Assembly (NCBI GenBank): GCA_963751615.1
Contig: CAVVVG010000005.1
Span: 1,550,001-1,614,000, forward strand
Length of the DNA stretch: 64,000 nucleotides
Direction of reading: 5' to 3'
Source of the DNA: Palsa-892 sp963751615
GTDB taxonomy: Bacteria; Pseudomonadota; Alphaproteobacteria; Rhizobiales; Xanthobacteraceae
The translations under genes were made by a program, and so were the position numbers. Positions within the stretch are counted from its first letter, which is position 1; each line of letters begins with the position of its first letter. Shown here in pieces: positions 35,086 through 44,694 of the stretch. Below the pieces are notes generated by a model, which saw only the letters and a program-made list of their open reading frames with translations, was not told where the DNA came from and ran no database searches.

Positions 35086-35223
35086 GTTTTCGAGTGGGCG
35101 GTGCGATTTTAACCCTACAATCCATTCTCCCGCTTGATGGTTTTCAAAATATGCCCGCTTCTTCAAAATGATGTAGTTTCCCTGCCGGATCGGGTAACCG
35201 GCTTGGCCGTGTTGAGGCAATTC

Positions 35224-36264
35224 ATGTCGAATGCGATTTATCGAAGTTTTGAAAAACCCCTCTCTGATGTGGCGAGCAAATCACTGCTCGTCACAGGAGG
35301 TACCGGTTCTTTCGGTCGCGCCTTCGTTCGCCGGTTGCTCGAAACCACGCCGCCGCGTCGGCTTGTCGTATTCTCGCGTGACGAGCAAAAACAAGACACG
35401 ATGGCGCGAGAACTTAACGCTGCATTTCCAAAACATGCCGATCGTTTGCGTTTTTTCATCGGCGATGTACGCGACTCCTCCCGTCTTGAGTTCGCCATGC
35501 GCGATATCGACTTCGTAGTTCATGCGGCGGCGCTGAAAATCGTCCCGACTGCCGAATATAATCCATTCGAATGTATTCTCACGAATGTACACGGGGCCGA
35601 AAACGTCGTGAAAGCTGCACTTCGTAGCCAGGTCGAACGAGTAGTTGCGCTTTCGACGGACAAGGCGGCCAACCCGATCAATCTTTATGGTGCATCGAAG
35701 CTTGCCTCCGATAAGATCATGGTTGCGGCAAATAATCTGTCGGGCAAGCACGGCGCGATATTTTCTGTTGTCCGTTATGGCAATGTGATCGGTTCTCGCG
35801 GATCCGTGGTTCCCTTGTTCGAGGAATTAAAAGTCAAAGGTGTCAAAAAACTTCCGATTACCGACCCACGCATGACGCGGTTCTGGATCACGATTGAGCA
35901 GGGTGTGGCTTTCGTTCTGTCTTCGCTCGCCTTGATGGAAGGCGGCGAAATTTTTGTGCCAAAGATTCCATCCATGAGAATTGTTGATCTTGCCGAGATG
36001 ATTGCGCCGGGAATTCCGCACGAGATCATCGGAATCCGGCCGGGCGAGAAGTTACACGAAGTGATGATCACCGAAGACGACGCGCGAATGACGCTCGAAT
36101 TGGACGACCGATATGTGATTTGTCCGTTATCACCGGGCTGGTCGAGAGAACATTTGAAACCAGCAAAAGCTGTCGCAGACGGTTTCCGTTACTCTTCCGA
36201 TAGCAATAAAGAGTGGCTGGACGGTCGAGCCCTATCCGATCTGATCAAACGCAAGGCGGCTTGA
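35224..36264 (+). CDS. pseB: UDP-N-acetylglucosamine 4,6-dehydratase (inverting)
   Basis: A 346-residue short-chain dehydrogenase-like enzyme that makes UDP-2-acetamido-2,6-dideoxy-L-arabino-hexos-4-ulose, first step to pseudaminic acid. Motifs: VTGGTGSFGRAFV (NADP), VVHAAALKIVPTAEYNP, STDKAANPINLYGASK with the catalytic residues, and GIRPGEKLHEVM. The ATG at 35224, preceded by GAGG, is chosen over the open frame back to 35134. Pseudaminic acid decorates flagellins or surface polysaccharides in other bacteria. Confidence 0.93.
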   Translation: MSNAIYRSFEKPLSDVASKSLLVTGGTGSFGRAFVRRLLETTPPRRLVVFSRDEQKQDTMARELNAAFPKHADRLRFFIGDVRDSSRLEFAMRDIDFVVHAAALKIVPTAEYNPFECILTNVHGAENVVKAALRSQVERVVALSTDKAANPINLYGASKLASDKIMVAANNLSGKHGAIFSVVRYGNVIGSRGSVVPLFEELKVKGVKKLPITDPRMTRFWITIEQGVAFVLSSLALMEGGEIFVPKIPSMRIVDLAEMIAPGIPHEIIGIRPGEKLHEVMITEDDARMTLELDDRYVICPLSPGWSREHLKPAKAVADGFRYSSDSNKEWLDGRALSDLIKRKAA

Positions 36265-36292
36265 TCGCCTTATCTGGAATGCTGGCGCTCAG

Positions 36293-37483
36293 ATGACAGA
36301 CCGCTCTCTTCCCTATGCTCATCAGACAATCGACGATGATGATATTGCCGCGGTGACAGCGGCATTAAAATCAGAGTTTTTGACCACCGGGCCGCTTGTT
36401 GAGAAGTTCGAGAGGGCATTCGCGCAGGCGACGGGTGCAACGCATGCAGTTGTCTGCAATTCTGGGACGGCCGCGCTTCATCTTGCTGCGCTGGCGTTGA
36501 ATCTCAAGCAAGGCGAAGCCGCTATTGTCCCTGCCTTGACATTTCTTGCCACCGCTAATGCGATACGAATGACGGGTGCAGAAGTAGTTTTTGCGGATGT
36601 GGACTCCGAAACCGGATTGCTGACATCCGAGACGTTCCTGGCCGCCATCGAGCGCGGTAAAAAGGGGGGTCTCAAACTGCGTGCGGCATTGCCTGTGCAT
36701 CTCAATGGACAGGTTTGTGATATGCGGGAACTTGCGAACATTGCAAAAGCACATGAACTTTCCCTGATCGAGGACGCCTGTCATGCGCTTGGTGAAAGCA
36801 ATATTGGTGGCACGAAATATTCGGAAGCCGCCTGTTTCTCCACCCACCCGGCGAAGGCGATCACGACCGGTGAAGGCGGAATGGTAACAACGCAGAATGA
36901 AAATGCGGCAATTAAAATGAAATGTTTCCGTAATCACGGCATGACCCGGGAGCCGACAGATTTTTCTCGCCGGGATTTTGCTTTTGACGGAAACGTCCGC
37001 AATCCCTGGTATTACGAAATGCCGGCGGTGGGTTGGAATTATCGCCTGCCGGATATCCTCTGTGCGCTCGGCATCGCCCAATTAAAAAAGCTCGATCGAT
37101 TTGTAAAACGCAGGCGCGAACTTGCGGCATTATATGACCGCCTTCTCGCGCCGCTTGCGCCTGCCGTCCGGCCTGTGCCGCACGGCAAAGCGCCTCACGG
37201 CTGGCATCTTTATGCGGTCCTTGCCGATTTTGATGCCCTGAAGACGACACGCGCGAGCCTTATGAATGCGTTGCGCCAGCAAGGGATCAGCACGCAAGTC
37301 CACTACCTGCCGCTGCATCATCAGCCTTATTATCACGATAGATATGGCGAAATGATATTGCCCGGCGCCGAAGCCTATTATTCCCAATGTCTGTCGCTTC
37401 CCTTGTTTCCCGCAATGAGTGATTTGGATGTCGAGCGTGTATCGGGTCTGATTGCAAGATTGCTGCACAAGGGCTCGGCGTGA
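36293..37483 (+). CDS. pseC: UDP-4-amino-4,6-dideoxy-N-acetyl-altrosamine transaminase
   Basis: A 396-residue PLP aminotransferase of the DegT/DnrJ/EryC1 family, second pseudaminic acid enzyme. The PLP lysine is K188 in STHPAKAITTGEGG, and CNSGTAALHLAALAL forms the phosphate cup. C-terminal QVHYLPLHHQPYY is characteristic of PseC. It transfers the amino group of glutamate to the 4-keto sugar from PseB. Its end overlaps the next start by 4 bases (GTGA). Confidence 0.93.
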   Translation: MTDRSLPYAHQTIDDDDIAAVTAALKSEFLTTGPLVEKFERAFAQATGATHAVVCNSGTAALHLAALALNLKQGEAAIVPALTFLATANAIRMTGAEVVFADVDSETGLLTSETFLAAIERGKKGGLKLRAALPVHLNGQVCDMRELANIAKAHELSLIEDACHALGESNIGGTKYSEAACFSTHPAKAITTGEGGMVTTQNENAAIKMKCFRNHGMTREPTDFSRRDFAFDGNVRNPWYYEMPAVGWNYRLPDILCALGIAQLKKLDRFVKRRRELAALYDRLLAPLAPAVRPVPHGKAPHGWHLYAVLADFDALKTTRASLMNALRQQGISTQVHYLPLHHQPYYHDRYGEMILPGAEAYYSQCLSLPLFPAMSDLDVERVSGLIARLLHKGSA

Positions 37484-38202
37484 AAACCGCCGTGATAGTA
37501 CAGGCACGCAATTTGTCGAAGCGTATGCCTGGAAAAATTTTAAAGCCGCTTGGTAGTCGCTCCGTTCTCGAAGAGGTATTATTTCGCTGTGCCAAAATTC
37601 CGGGCGCGGATACGGTAGTTTGTGCAATTCCTGATCAACCGGAGGATGAGCCGCTTGTACCGCTCGTGCAACGGTCCGGTGCCATGCTCATACGTGGAGA
37701 TACAGAAGATGTGCTGGCGCGCTATCGAATAGCGGCGGATGCAGTGGGGACCGACATCGTGATGCGGGTGACTTCGGACTGCCCGCTGATCGACCCTGAA
37801 TTATGTGGCGAAGTGCTGAAGCTTCGTGCAAACGAAAACGCAGATTATTCCTGCAACAACATGCCGCCATCCTTTCCCCACGGGCTTGATTGCGAGGTCT
37901 TCACAGCGGATGCTCTTCGACGCGCCGATCGGTCGGCAATCAATCGGGAAGATCGCGAGCATGTAACACCTTGGTTGCGTCGCGACCCTGGCGTAAAGCG
38001 TGCCGTACTTAAGGGTCCGGGTGGACATGCCATCGAACAACGTTGGACGCTTGATTATCCCGAGGATTACGAATTTCTTTGCCGCATATTCGAATTGTTG
38101 CCCCCGAACCGGATTCCGCCATGGACCGAGGTTATGAAGCTGATTGATAGCCGTCCGGATATTCAGGCAATCAATGTAGGTCGCCGAATTTCGAGGATCT
38201 GA
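37480..38202 (+). CDS. pseF: SpsF/PseF-type cytidylyltransferase
   Basis: A 240-residue nucleotidyltransferase. It opens VIVQARNLSKRMPGKILKPL, the SpsF signature for CTP binding, and contains RVTSDCPLIDP near residue 90, with a metal-binding Asp. In pse loci this protein fills the PseF role: activation of pseudaminic acid to CMP-Pse. It starts with GTG overlapping pseC and is followed without a gap by pseG. The gene name rests on position; by sequence alone it is an SpsF-family cytidylyltransferase. Confidence 0.8.
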   Translation: MKTAVIVQARNLSKRMPGKILKPLGSRSVLEEVLFRCAKIPGADTVVCAIPDQPEDEPLVPLVQRSGAMLIRGDTEDVLARYRIAADAVGTDIVMRVTSDCPLIDPELCGEVLKLRANENADYSCNNMPPSFPHGLDCEVFTADALRRADRSAINREDREHVTPWLRRDPGVKRAVLKGPGGHAIEQRWTLDYPEDYEFLCRIFELLPPNRIPPWTEVMKLIDSRPDIQAINVGRRISRI

Positions 38203-39225
38203 ATGAAGCGCGTTGTTTTTCGTGCCGATGCCGGCATTGCGATCGGGTCGGGTCATGCAATGCGATGTCTCGCGCTAAGTCAGGTTTTCTTGGCGGGCGG
38301 TTGGTCGGTCGGCTTCGCAGCGACCAAAGAGACATTCGACACCGTAAAAGCCTTCGCTAGCATCAATTTCAAGAAGCTGATCCTCGATACCGGAATTGAA
38401 GAGGAAGCAAATGCAATCACGGCGCGCTGGTCAAAAGGGGTAGAAGTTTTGATTGTCGACCATTACGGACGCGACAATTCGTTCGAGCGCGCGTGTCAGG
38501 GATGGGCGGAGCGCATCGTCGTGATCGACGATCTTGCGGATCGGGCCCACGATTGTGACCTGCTTTTCGATAGTAATGCGACATCTGAGATCCCTTACCG
38601 ACGGCAGGTTCCAAAAACATGTCGAATCTTCGTAGGGCCATCCTATGCGCTTCTTGACCCCGCCTTTGCTCGCGCAAGGCCCGCAGCTCTTAGCCGCCGC
38701 GACGGCCGTCCTGTGGAGCGTGTGTTCGTAAGTTTCGGTCAGATTGACGCAGCCAACGTAACAGAGCGAGCGCTCACCGCTCTCGATGCTGCGGGATTTG
38801 GTGGCGCCGTAGATATTGTTCTCGGTCGCGCCGCGCCAAACCTTGCCGCAGTGAAAACGCATGTTAATGAACGCATTACGCTTCATATAAATGTGTCCAA
38901 TGTGCCCGAACTCATGAGTCTCGCGGACATTGCGATCGGGGCGGCAGGGGCCACATCGTGGGAACGGTGTTGTCTGGGGCTTCCCTCAATCGTCGTCCGC
39001 ATTGCCGACAATCAGCGATACTTGGGACCCCTGCTCGCGCAATCCGGTGCCGCAATCGATCTTGGCCCGCATAATACCGTGACCGACGCGGAACTTACTG
39101 ATGCTATGAAGAACGTTCTGGCTGACAAGATAAAGCGCCGTCTTATGGCAGAGGCAGCGAGCCGCCTGGTAGACGGAGAAGGAACGCGTCGCACATTCGA
39201 AGAGATTAGGACGGCGGTCGCATAG
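38203..39225 (+). CDS. pseG: UDP-2,4-diacetamido-2,4,6-trideoxy-altropyranose hydrolase
   Basis: A 340-residue GT-B-fold hydrolase that releases UDP from the diacetamido sugar before condensation by PseI. It begins VVFRADAGIAIGSGHAMRCL, the PseG glycine-rich/His motif, and has GAAGATSWERCCLGLPSIVV in the C-terminal nucleotide domain. Directly follows pseF. About 80 bases later comes a methyltransferase gene with its own start. Confidence 0.92.
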   Translation: MKRVVFRADAGIAIGSGHAMRCLALSQVFLAGGWSVGFAATKETFDTVKAFASINFKKLILDTGIEEEANAITARWSKGVEVLIVDHYGRDNSFERACQGWAERIVVIDDLADRAHDCDLLFDSNATSEIPYRRQVPKTCRIFVGPSYALLDPAFARARPAALSRRDGRPVERVFVSFGQIDAANVTERALTALDAAGFGGAVDIVLGRAAPNLAAVKTHVNERITLHINVSNVPELMSLADIAIGAAGATSWERCCLGLPSIVVRIADNQRYLGPLLAQSGAAIDLGPHNTVTDAELTDAMKNVLADKIKRRLMAEAASRLVDGEGTRRTFEEIRTAVA

Positions 39226-39305
39226 TCGAAGCGGGAATCGCATTTGGTCAGTGTGACCATTTCCTTGCTATAAGTGAAGTTAAGGGCAGGACGTGAGAAG
39301 AGAGA

Positions 39306-40073
39306 ATGAAAGAGTTCTGGGAAGAACAAGCTGTTAAACACGGCGAAAGCGTTGCCGCGGTCAACTTTGACCCGATCGCAGAGCAAATCGAATCAAAACT
39401 GCTGGACGAATTGATAGGAGACGGATTTTCGGTGGCCGATGTCGGCTGCGGAAATGGCGGATCGCTAATCGAACTAGCTGTCGCAAGGCCGAATGGAATT
39501 TTTGTCGGATATGACGCGGCACAAGGAATGGTGGATGTGGCAGAGAGCCATCGGAATCGAATTGGTCTCAAAAATGTTCGTTTCGTGCAATTTGACGCGA
39601 CGTCTGCTTCTATTCCGGGAAAGGAGGCCTATGACATTGTGCTCGGCAAGCGGCTTCTTATTAACATCAAGGGGTCCGCAAAACTTCAAGCGTTGAAAAA
39701 CATATATGCAATGTTAAAGCCGAACGGCGCATACATCATGATCGAATGTTTTGTTGAACCGCTCGAACGTATCAACAACATTCGTTCGCGGCTCGGTTTG
39801 GAGCGGATAAACGTGAGATCGTTTAATGAGTATCTTCAAGCTTCCTTTATTGGGGAAATTGATCGATATTTCGATGTCGAAAAATTAATCGATAGAGGCA
39901 GCCTTTATTACTTTATTTCGCGGGTCTTCAATGCATACCTGTCGGGTGGAAAACCGGAATATCAGGCACCGATCAATAAGCTCGCAGCGCAGTTGACGTT
40001 AGAGGGCGTGCAGCCCATGCAGGGGTATGCACCGGAAGTAACCTATTTATTGAAAAAGAAGACTCTTTCGTGA
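39306..40073 (+). CDS. Class I SAM-dependent methyltransferase in the pse locus
   Basis: A 255-residue methyltransferase with motif I VADVGCGNGGSLIEL near residue 43 and FVGYDAAQGMVDVAE as the following acidic strand. It begins MKEFWEEQAVKHGESVAAVN, an arrangement seen in sugar or small-molecule methyltransferases of surface-glycan clusters. Its substrate is unknown. It lies between pseG and pseI where an acyltransferase (pseH) might have been expected, and its stop overlaps the pseI start by 4 bases, which ties it to this pathway. Confidence 0.82.
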   Translation: MKEFWEEQAVKHGESVAAVNFDPIAEQIESKLLDELIGDGFSVADVGCGNGGSLIELAVARPNGIFVGYDAAQGMVDVAESHRNRIGLKNVRFVQFDATSASIPGKEAYDIVLGKRLLINIKGSAKLQALKNIYAMLKPNGAYIMIECFVEPLERINNIRSRLGLERINVRSFNEYLQASFIGEIDRYFDVEKLIDRGSLYYFISRVFNAYLSGGKPEYQAPINKLAAQLTLEGVQPMQGYAPEVTYLLKKKTLS

Positions 40074-41149
40074 ATCTCCGAACGCCCACTCGGCCCGACG
40101 CGGCCGTCGAATTTGCGATTGATCATCGCCACATTGGGCGAGATCAACCTCCCTATGTGATTGCAGAGCTATCGGGCAACCATAACGGTGACATCGAGCG
40201 TGCGTTTCGACTGATCGAGGCCGCGAAAAAAGCAGGCGCGGACGCCGTAAAACTCCAAACCTATACTGCCGACACCATCACGCTTGATCACGATGGACCC
40301 GGCTTTACGATTGAGGGAGGTCTTTGGGACGGTCGGCGTCTCCATGAGCTTTATGAGGAAGCACAGACACCATGGGATTGGCACCCGGCGTTGTTCGATC
40401 ATGCAAAGAAAGTCGGTATTGTCTGCTTCTCCTCGCCTTTCGATACGACCGCTATTGATCTGCTGCAAAGATTGAATGCCCCCGCTTACAAAATCGCCAG
40501 TTTCGAACTCGTTGATACGCCGCTCATTAGCTATGCGGCAAAAACCGGGAAACCGCTTGTGATCTCGACCGGTATGGGGGATCACACGGAAATTGACGAC
40601 GCAGTTGCCGCAGCGAGAACGGCAGGCGCGAGCGCAATCGCGCTTTTGCATTGCGTCTCGGCGTATCCGGCTCCTGCCGCGGAAGCGAACCTCGCGCGAA
40701 TTCCAGCACTCGCGGCTCGCTATGATTGTCCAATTGGCCTATCGGATCACACACTCGGCATTGAGGTCGCGGTTGGTGCGGTGGCGCTTGGGGCCTCGAT
40801 CATCGAAAAACACTTGACGCTTAAGCGCGCCGATGGTGGTCCTGATTCTGCGTTCTCTCTTGAGCCGGATGAATTGGAGGCCCTCGTCAAGGGAGTGCGC
40901 AAGGTCCATGACGCGTTGGGGCGTGCCGATTCTGGGCGCGTGGATAGCGAGAAACCGAACATGATTTTTCGCCGCTCGCTTTATGCGGTGAAAGATATTC
41001 CAGCGGGAGAAAAACTAACATCCGAAAATGTGCGCTCGATCCGTCCTGGCTATGGTCTGGCGCCGAAACACCTTTCGGATATTCTTGGCAGGCGTGCCCG
41101 GCAGACGATCAAGCGCGGCACTCCCATGTCCTTTGGACTCCTGGAATAA
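40070..41149 (+). CDS. pseI: Pseudaminic acid synthase
   Basis: A 359-residue NeuB-family enzyme that condenses the 2,4-diacylated sugar with phosphoenolpyruvate. It shows SGNHNGDIERAFRLIEAAKK and ADAVKLQTYTADTITLD in the barrel, SDHTLGIEVAVGAVALGA, and a C-terminal SAF domain (SLYAVKDIPAGEKLTSENVR). The start is GTG overlapping the methyltransferase stop. It is the last recognisable pse gene; about 240 bases without a supported gene follow. Confidence 0.93.
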   Translation: MNLRTPTRPDAAVEFAIDHRHIGRDQPPYVIAELSGNHNGDIERAFRLIEAAKKAGADAVKLQTYTADTITLDHDGPGFTIEGGLWDGRRLHELYEEAQTPWDWHPALFDHAKKVGIVCFSSPFDTTAIDLLQRLNAPAYKIASFELVDTPLISYAAKTGKPLVISTGMGDHTEIDDAVAAARTAGASAIALLHCVSAYPAPAAEANLARIPALAARYDCPIGLSDHTLGIEVAVGAVALGASIIEKHLTLKRADGGPDSAFSLEPDELEALVKGVRKVHDALGRADSGRVDSEKPNMIFRRSLYAVKDIPAGEKLTSENVRSIRPGYGLAPKHLSDILGRRARQTIKRGTPMSFGLLE

Positions 41150-41389
41150 AATATGTGTTTCGTGTGACTGCGACCATCGAAGCGAGAATGACTGTACGCA
41201 ACTGCTGGGAAAAGCGCTCGCGCTCTCGAAGGGCCTATTCGCTGGCCAGAAAATCTTTGGCGATGACAAAATACAATGCCCGTGAAATTTCCCCCTGTTT
41301 GAGCGACGCAAGAATGTCATCGCCCGGTAAGTTGAAAGAAAAATATTCCTTCGTCTACCTGATGAAGTAACTCCCAAGGGAGAGGGTTT

Positions 41390-42799
41390 TTGATACTGGA
41401 AAGACAGCAAGATTCGTCAACAAAAAATGTTGTTATGCTTGTTGACAGCAAAACGCGTGATCTCGATGTGGCCTCTCTAATTGCGTTCCACCTAAGGGGA
41501 TTGGGCATCGAATGCTATCTTGAGCCGCTTGAGGCTTTTCGCGCGGTAGTTGCAGCCTATCGTCCGTCGGTAATTATATTTAACCATCTTACGGCTAGTC
41601 ATCTTGCAGCTTGGTCGAAACGTCTGGCTGAGCTGGGCGTATTGACGGCTGTACTGCCAAACGAAGGCATAATTTATGATCCTGATGTCTTGAAATTCGC
41701 GGCCGGTCGTTATCATAGCGACGCTCATATTGACTATTTTTTTTGCTGGAACGAGCCTCACGCGGAAGCCCTCAAAACCCAGAATTTTAGCAGCGAGACA
41801 AATATTAAAGTAGTTGGTGTTCCGCGATTTGATTTTTATTTTAAACCTTGGTCAAACGTCATAAAGGGCCCATCAAAAAAACAACACTCTCGACCAAGAG
41901 TTCTGTTCTGCACAAATTTTACGATGGCGCAATATCAAGAGCTTCCACGCATTGCAGCGGATAAACTTTTCGCTCCTTGGGTAGACCGAGTTCCTCTCTA
42001 TAAGGACTATTGGTCGGGGATAGAGGCGCACTGGAGATCTCGGAAACGAGTGCTCGAGTTTTTAGAAGCGCTCATCCGCGCTCGAAAATTCGATATCACG
42101 CTGAGGCCGCATCCAGGCGAAAATCATGAATTTTACGCGCGATGGCTTGACAAGCTACCTGCTATCGATCGTGCTGAAATTAAGTTTGATACCAAGAGTA
42201 ATATCAGTCGTCTGATATTGGATTGCGACGTCGAAATTTCATGCGAGACCTGCACGACGGCACTGGAAAGCTGGATTGCGGGTAAAAAAACTGTCGAGCT
42301 TATTTTTGAGCGTCATCCGCTCTGGTACCGCGAGATTCAGGCCAAGGCCAATGTCGAATGTAATGATCCTTCAAATCTACCTGACCTAATTTCCAAAATC
42401 CTCTCCGAGCCGATCCCACAAAATCTTCTTGAATTACGTCGAAGCCACCTGGAAAAATGGTGCAGTTCTCCCGATGGGCAGTCATGTTTCAAGATTACAA
42501 AAATCTTGGAGGCCGCGATTCGTAATCACCAGCCTCCTGTTTGGTCAAAACTCAATGCCAGCGATTATCGCCGTGCATTGAAACTCCGAGCAATGCAAAA
42601 GATGGGTCTTGCGTATCACTTCGATCCTTTACTGTTCGTGAAACGAAAGTTCTGGCCGATGCGCTACGCTGTTAAGGATTCTGGATACCAGAAATCAATT
42701 AAACCGAGCGATGTCAGCGCAGCGAGGAAAAAGTTGGAACTTATTGAAGAAATCCAAGGGTCTGCTTCGAAATATCAAAAAAGTTCTAAAGGCTTATAA
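41390..42799 (+). CDS. Surface carbohydrate biosynthesis protein
   Basis: A 469-residue cytoplasmic protein resembling the surface carbohydrate biosynthesis family found in O-antigen and capsule loci. An N-terminal Rossmann half begins VVMLVDSKTRDLDVASLIAF, with VLPNEGIIYDPDVLKFA near residue 90; the second half has ITLRPHPGENHEFY, a motif shared with CDP-glycerol transferases and Kdo-type transferases, and ISCETCTTALESWIAGKKTV. The exact reaction is unknown. The start is TTG 41390, with GGGAGAGGG just upstream. The gene is visibly more AT-rich than the housekeeping genes, as are the ones after it. Confidence 0.65.
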   Translation: MILERQQDSSTKNVVMLVDSKTRDLDVASLIAFHLRGLGIECYLEPLEAFRAVVAAYRPSVIIFNHLTASHLAAWSKRLAELGVLTAVLPNEGIIYDPDVLKFAAGRYHSDAHIDYFFCWNEPHAEALKTQNFSSETNIKVVGVPRFDFYFKPWSNVIKGPSKKQHSRPRVLFCTNFTMAQYQELPRIAADKLFAPWVDRVPLYKDYWSGIEAHWRSRKRVLEFLEALIRARKFDITLRPHPGENHEFYARWLDKLPAIDRAEIKFDTKSNISRLILDCDVEISCETCTTALESWIAGKKTVELIFERHPLWYREIQAKANVECNDPSNLPDLISKILSEPIPQNLLELRRSHLEKWCSSPDGQSCFKITKILEAAIRNHQPPVWSKLNASDYRRALKLRAMQKMGLAYHFDPLLFVKRKFWPMRYAVKDSGYQKSIKPSDVSAARKKLELIEEIQGSASKYQKSSKGL

Positions 42800-42880
42800 T
42801 GTCTTTTTCGACGGCTGGATCGAGATTTATAATTTAATGACTCCGCTCCTGCATCATTTAATTGAAAATATCGGCGTTAA

Positions 42881-44030
42881 TTGAGACTTTTAAGGACGCT
42901 ATTTGTCTTGCCCAGATCCGTTACCCTGTTTTTGCAACGCCGCTCCGGTAAGGCTGGAGCGCAAGTTGGGCTCGCGCGCCTAATTACGAATCCGGCTATG
43001 AGAGCACTCAATCCGGTCTTGGTGACGATGCACGAGGGCTGGCTCACCGAGCAATGCGCGAAAGCCGAGATCCCTTACCTGATATGCGCTTTTCCAAAAT
43101 CGCGGAGTTGGAAAGGACGGTTTTTCGCGAACCGCGCCTTCGGACATGATATGCTTAATAGAGTGCGAGGCCGAGGCTGGAACCCGATTCTTGTGCAAAG
43201 CAACGATCATCTGGAAGGATTACTTGCGCGAGAGATTATGGGATCCGCAAAAATTCCCGGTATTATATTTTTGCGCTCGTCCGAGATGACTAAGCGCGAT
43301 TTTTTTAAATATCGCTGTGATCGCTTCGATTTGATCTATGCGGTAGGTGAGGAGTTGGCCACAAAAGCAAAAGAATGGTCCCCCAATGCGGAAATTCATT
43401 TGCTCGATGATGGAATTGAGGAATCTGATTTTTTCCCACCTAAAGCCAAGGCGGTAACTTTTCCCACGAGAATTTTGGTTGTCGGTTCGGAGTTCTCATT
43501 ACAAAGGGTGGGCAGATCTAGCCGAAGCAGTGGATTGGCTTGAGAAAGATCAAATGTTTCCGGAGCTAACGTTTGAATTCACTGGCAAAGCTCCCGATCC
43601 ACGTTTAAATGATATGCGCCTCTCGAAGTCACGCAAATCAAAATTCGTTTTTATTGGGCGTACCGAAAATTTCACCAACCTCGTTCGCCAATATGATCTG
43701 GTAATTCATCCTTCACGCGAAGAATCTTTCGGGATCGCTCCTATGGAAATTCTCGCTGCCGGTGTTCCGCTTCTATGTAGCCGCGTTGGGGCGATCGCAA
43801 AAATAAGAAATGCAGCGGAATGGATGTTTGAGCCGAGAAACCCCAATGATCTTGCGTTAAAACTCGCTTTCTTGCATGACAACTGGACGAAAATCGTCCC
43901 CGATACCGCCAATTGCCAGATGCAGATACGTCGTCAATTTATGATGAATGGAATTATTGACGGCATCGTTCACAGCTTCGAAACGTTAATCGCGCGGCGA
44001 GCACGTGCAGAAAATAGTCGCAAAACATGA
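42881..44030 (+). pseudogene. Glycosyltransferase family 4, broken by a +1 frameshift
   Basis: Two overlapping frames make one GT4 protein. The first (42881-43543) ends its sensible part at RILVVGS near 43489; the second picks up as SSHYKGWADLAEAVDWLEKD and continues through VIHPSREESFGIAPMEILAA, the GT4 donor-site E-x7-E motif, to 44030. One extra base near 43488-43491 (within TTCGGAG) explains the shift; removing it gives GSSSHYKGW, the expected strand-loop of a retaining GT-B transferase. It may be a real mutation that silences the sugar transfer, slippage, or a sequencing error. Start at TTG 42881 is weakly supported. Confidence 0.75.
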
Positions 44031-44689
44031 CGCCATACTCGAGTAAAATATCATCGGCGTCTGCCAATCCCCCGGCGGTAATGCAAGCACCAATGAAACG
44101 TGTTTGTACACGTCTAAAGTCGCTGGGTTTCGATCTTTCCAAGCTGCGGGGCCTTGAGTTTTTTGCACGCGAAGGAGATTGGCAAACGATCAGCTATGCA
44201 CAGGAAATCGCGGAGCTTGATGCATGGGAAATCGATCCGAAATTTGAACAGGCACTTCATGCTAACTTGCCGCAAGCCCGTATCCGAATCGGTAATTCTT
44301 TTGAGCTGGCCCAAAAAAGCGAATTTGTAGGCGTCTTCGATTTTATTGTTTATGACAATCCTCAGGGTATTTTTGGTGGTAGCAAAATGTACTGTGAGCA
44401 TTTCGAGGCACTTGAAATGACTAGCTTATTGGCGCGGCCTGAAAGCATTTCTATCTTCAATGTTAATCGTCAGCCGTTCAATTACGACAGCTTTCCCGAC
44501 TGGCGCCACCGTCGCGATGAATTTTATAAACATTCAAATACATCATTGCTTGAAGAAGAGTTTGTGCTTGATTTTTATCGCACGTACTTTCAAGCAAGAG
44601 GTTTTGATTTGCGTGAAGCTTTTATCGAACCGCGTCATGAGGATTATCTGATATATTACGTCGCAGCCTTGACGAAACGAGAGAGCTAA
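44027..44689 (+). CDS. Unidentified Rossmann-like protein, perhaps a methyltransferase
   Basis: A 220-residue protein not assigned to a known family. Around residues 42-75 LRGLEFFAREGDWQTISYAQ, then AWEIDPKFEQAL and RIRIGNSFELA look like the first strands of a class I methyltransferase with acidic residue E69 or D71, and FDFIVYDNPQGIFGG replaces the usual motif IV (DxxP/NP-like). The glycine-rich loop is missing, so SAM binding is not certain. The ATG overlaps the end of the GT4 frame by 4 bases and the deacetylase gene follows 5 bases after its stop, so it belongs to the glycan operon. Confidence 0.6.
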   Translation: MTPYSSKISSASANPPAVMQAPMKRVCTRLKSLGFDLSKLRGLEFFAREGDWQTISYAQEIAELDAWEIDPKFEQALHANLPQARIRIGNSFELAQKSEFVGVFDFIVYDNPQGIFGGSKMYCEHFEALEMTSLLARPESISIFNVNRQPFNYDSFPDWRHRRDEFYKHSNTSLLEEEFVLDFYRTYFQARGFDLREAFIEPRHEDYLIYYVAALTKRES

Positions 44690-44694
44690 TCGCC

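Noticed and set aside
41155..41370. 71-residue ORF between pseI and the surface-carbohydrate gene
   Set aside because: No ribosome site, very basic low-information sequence and no family features; looked at as a possible pseH but far too short and unlike an acetyltransferase.
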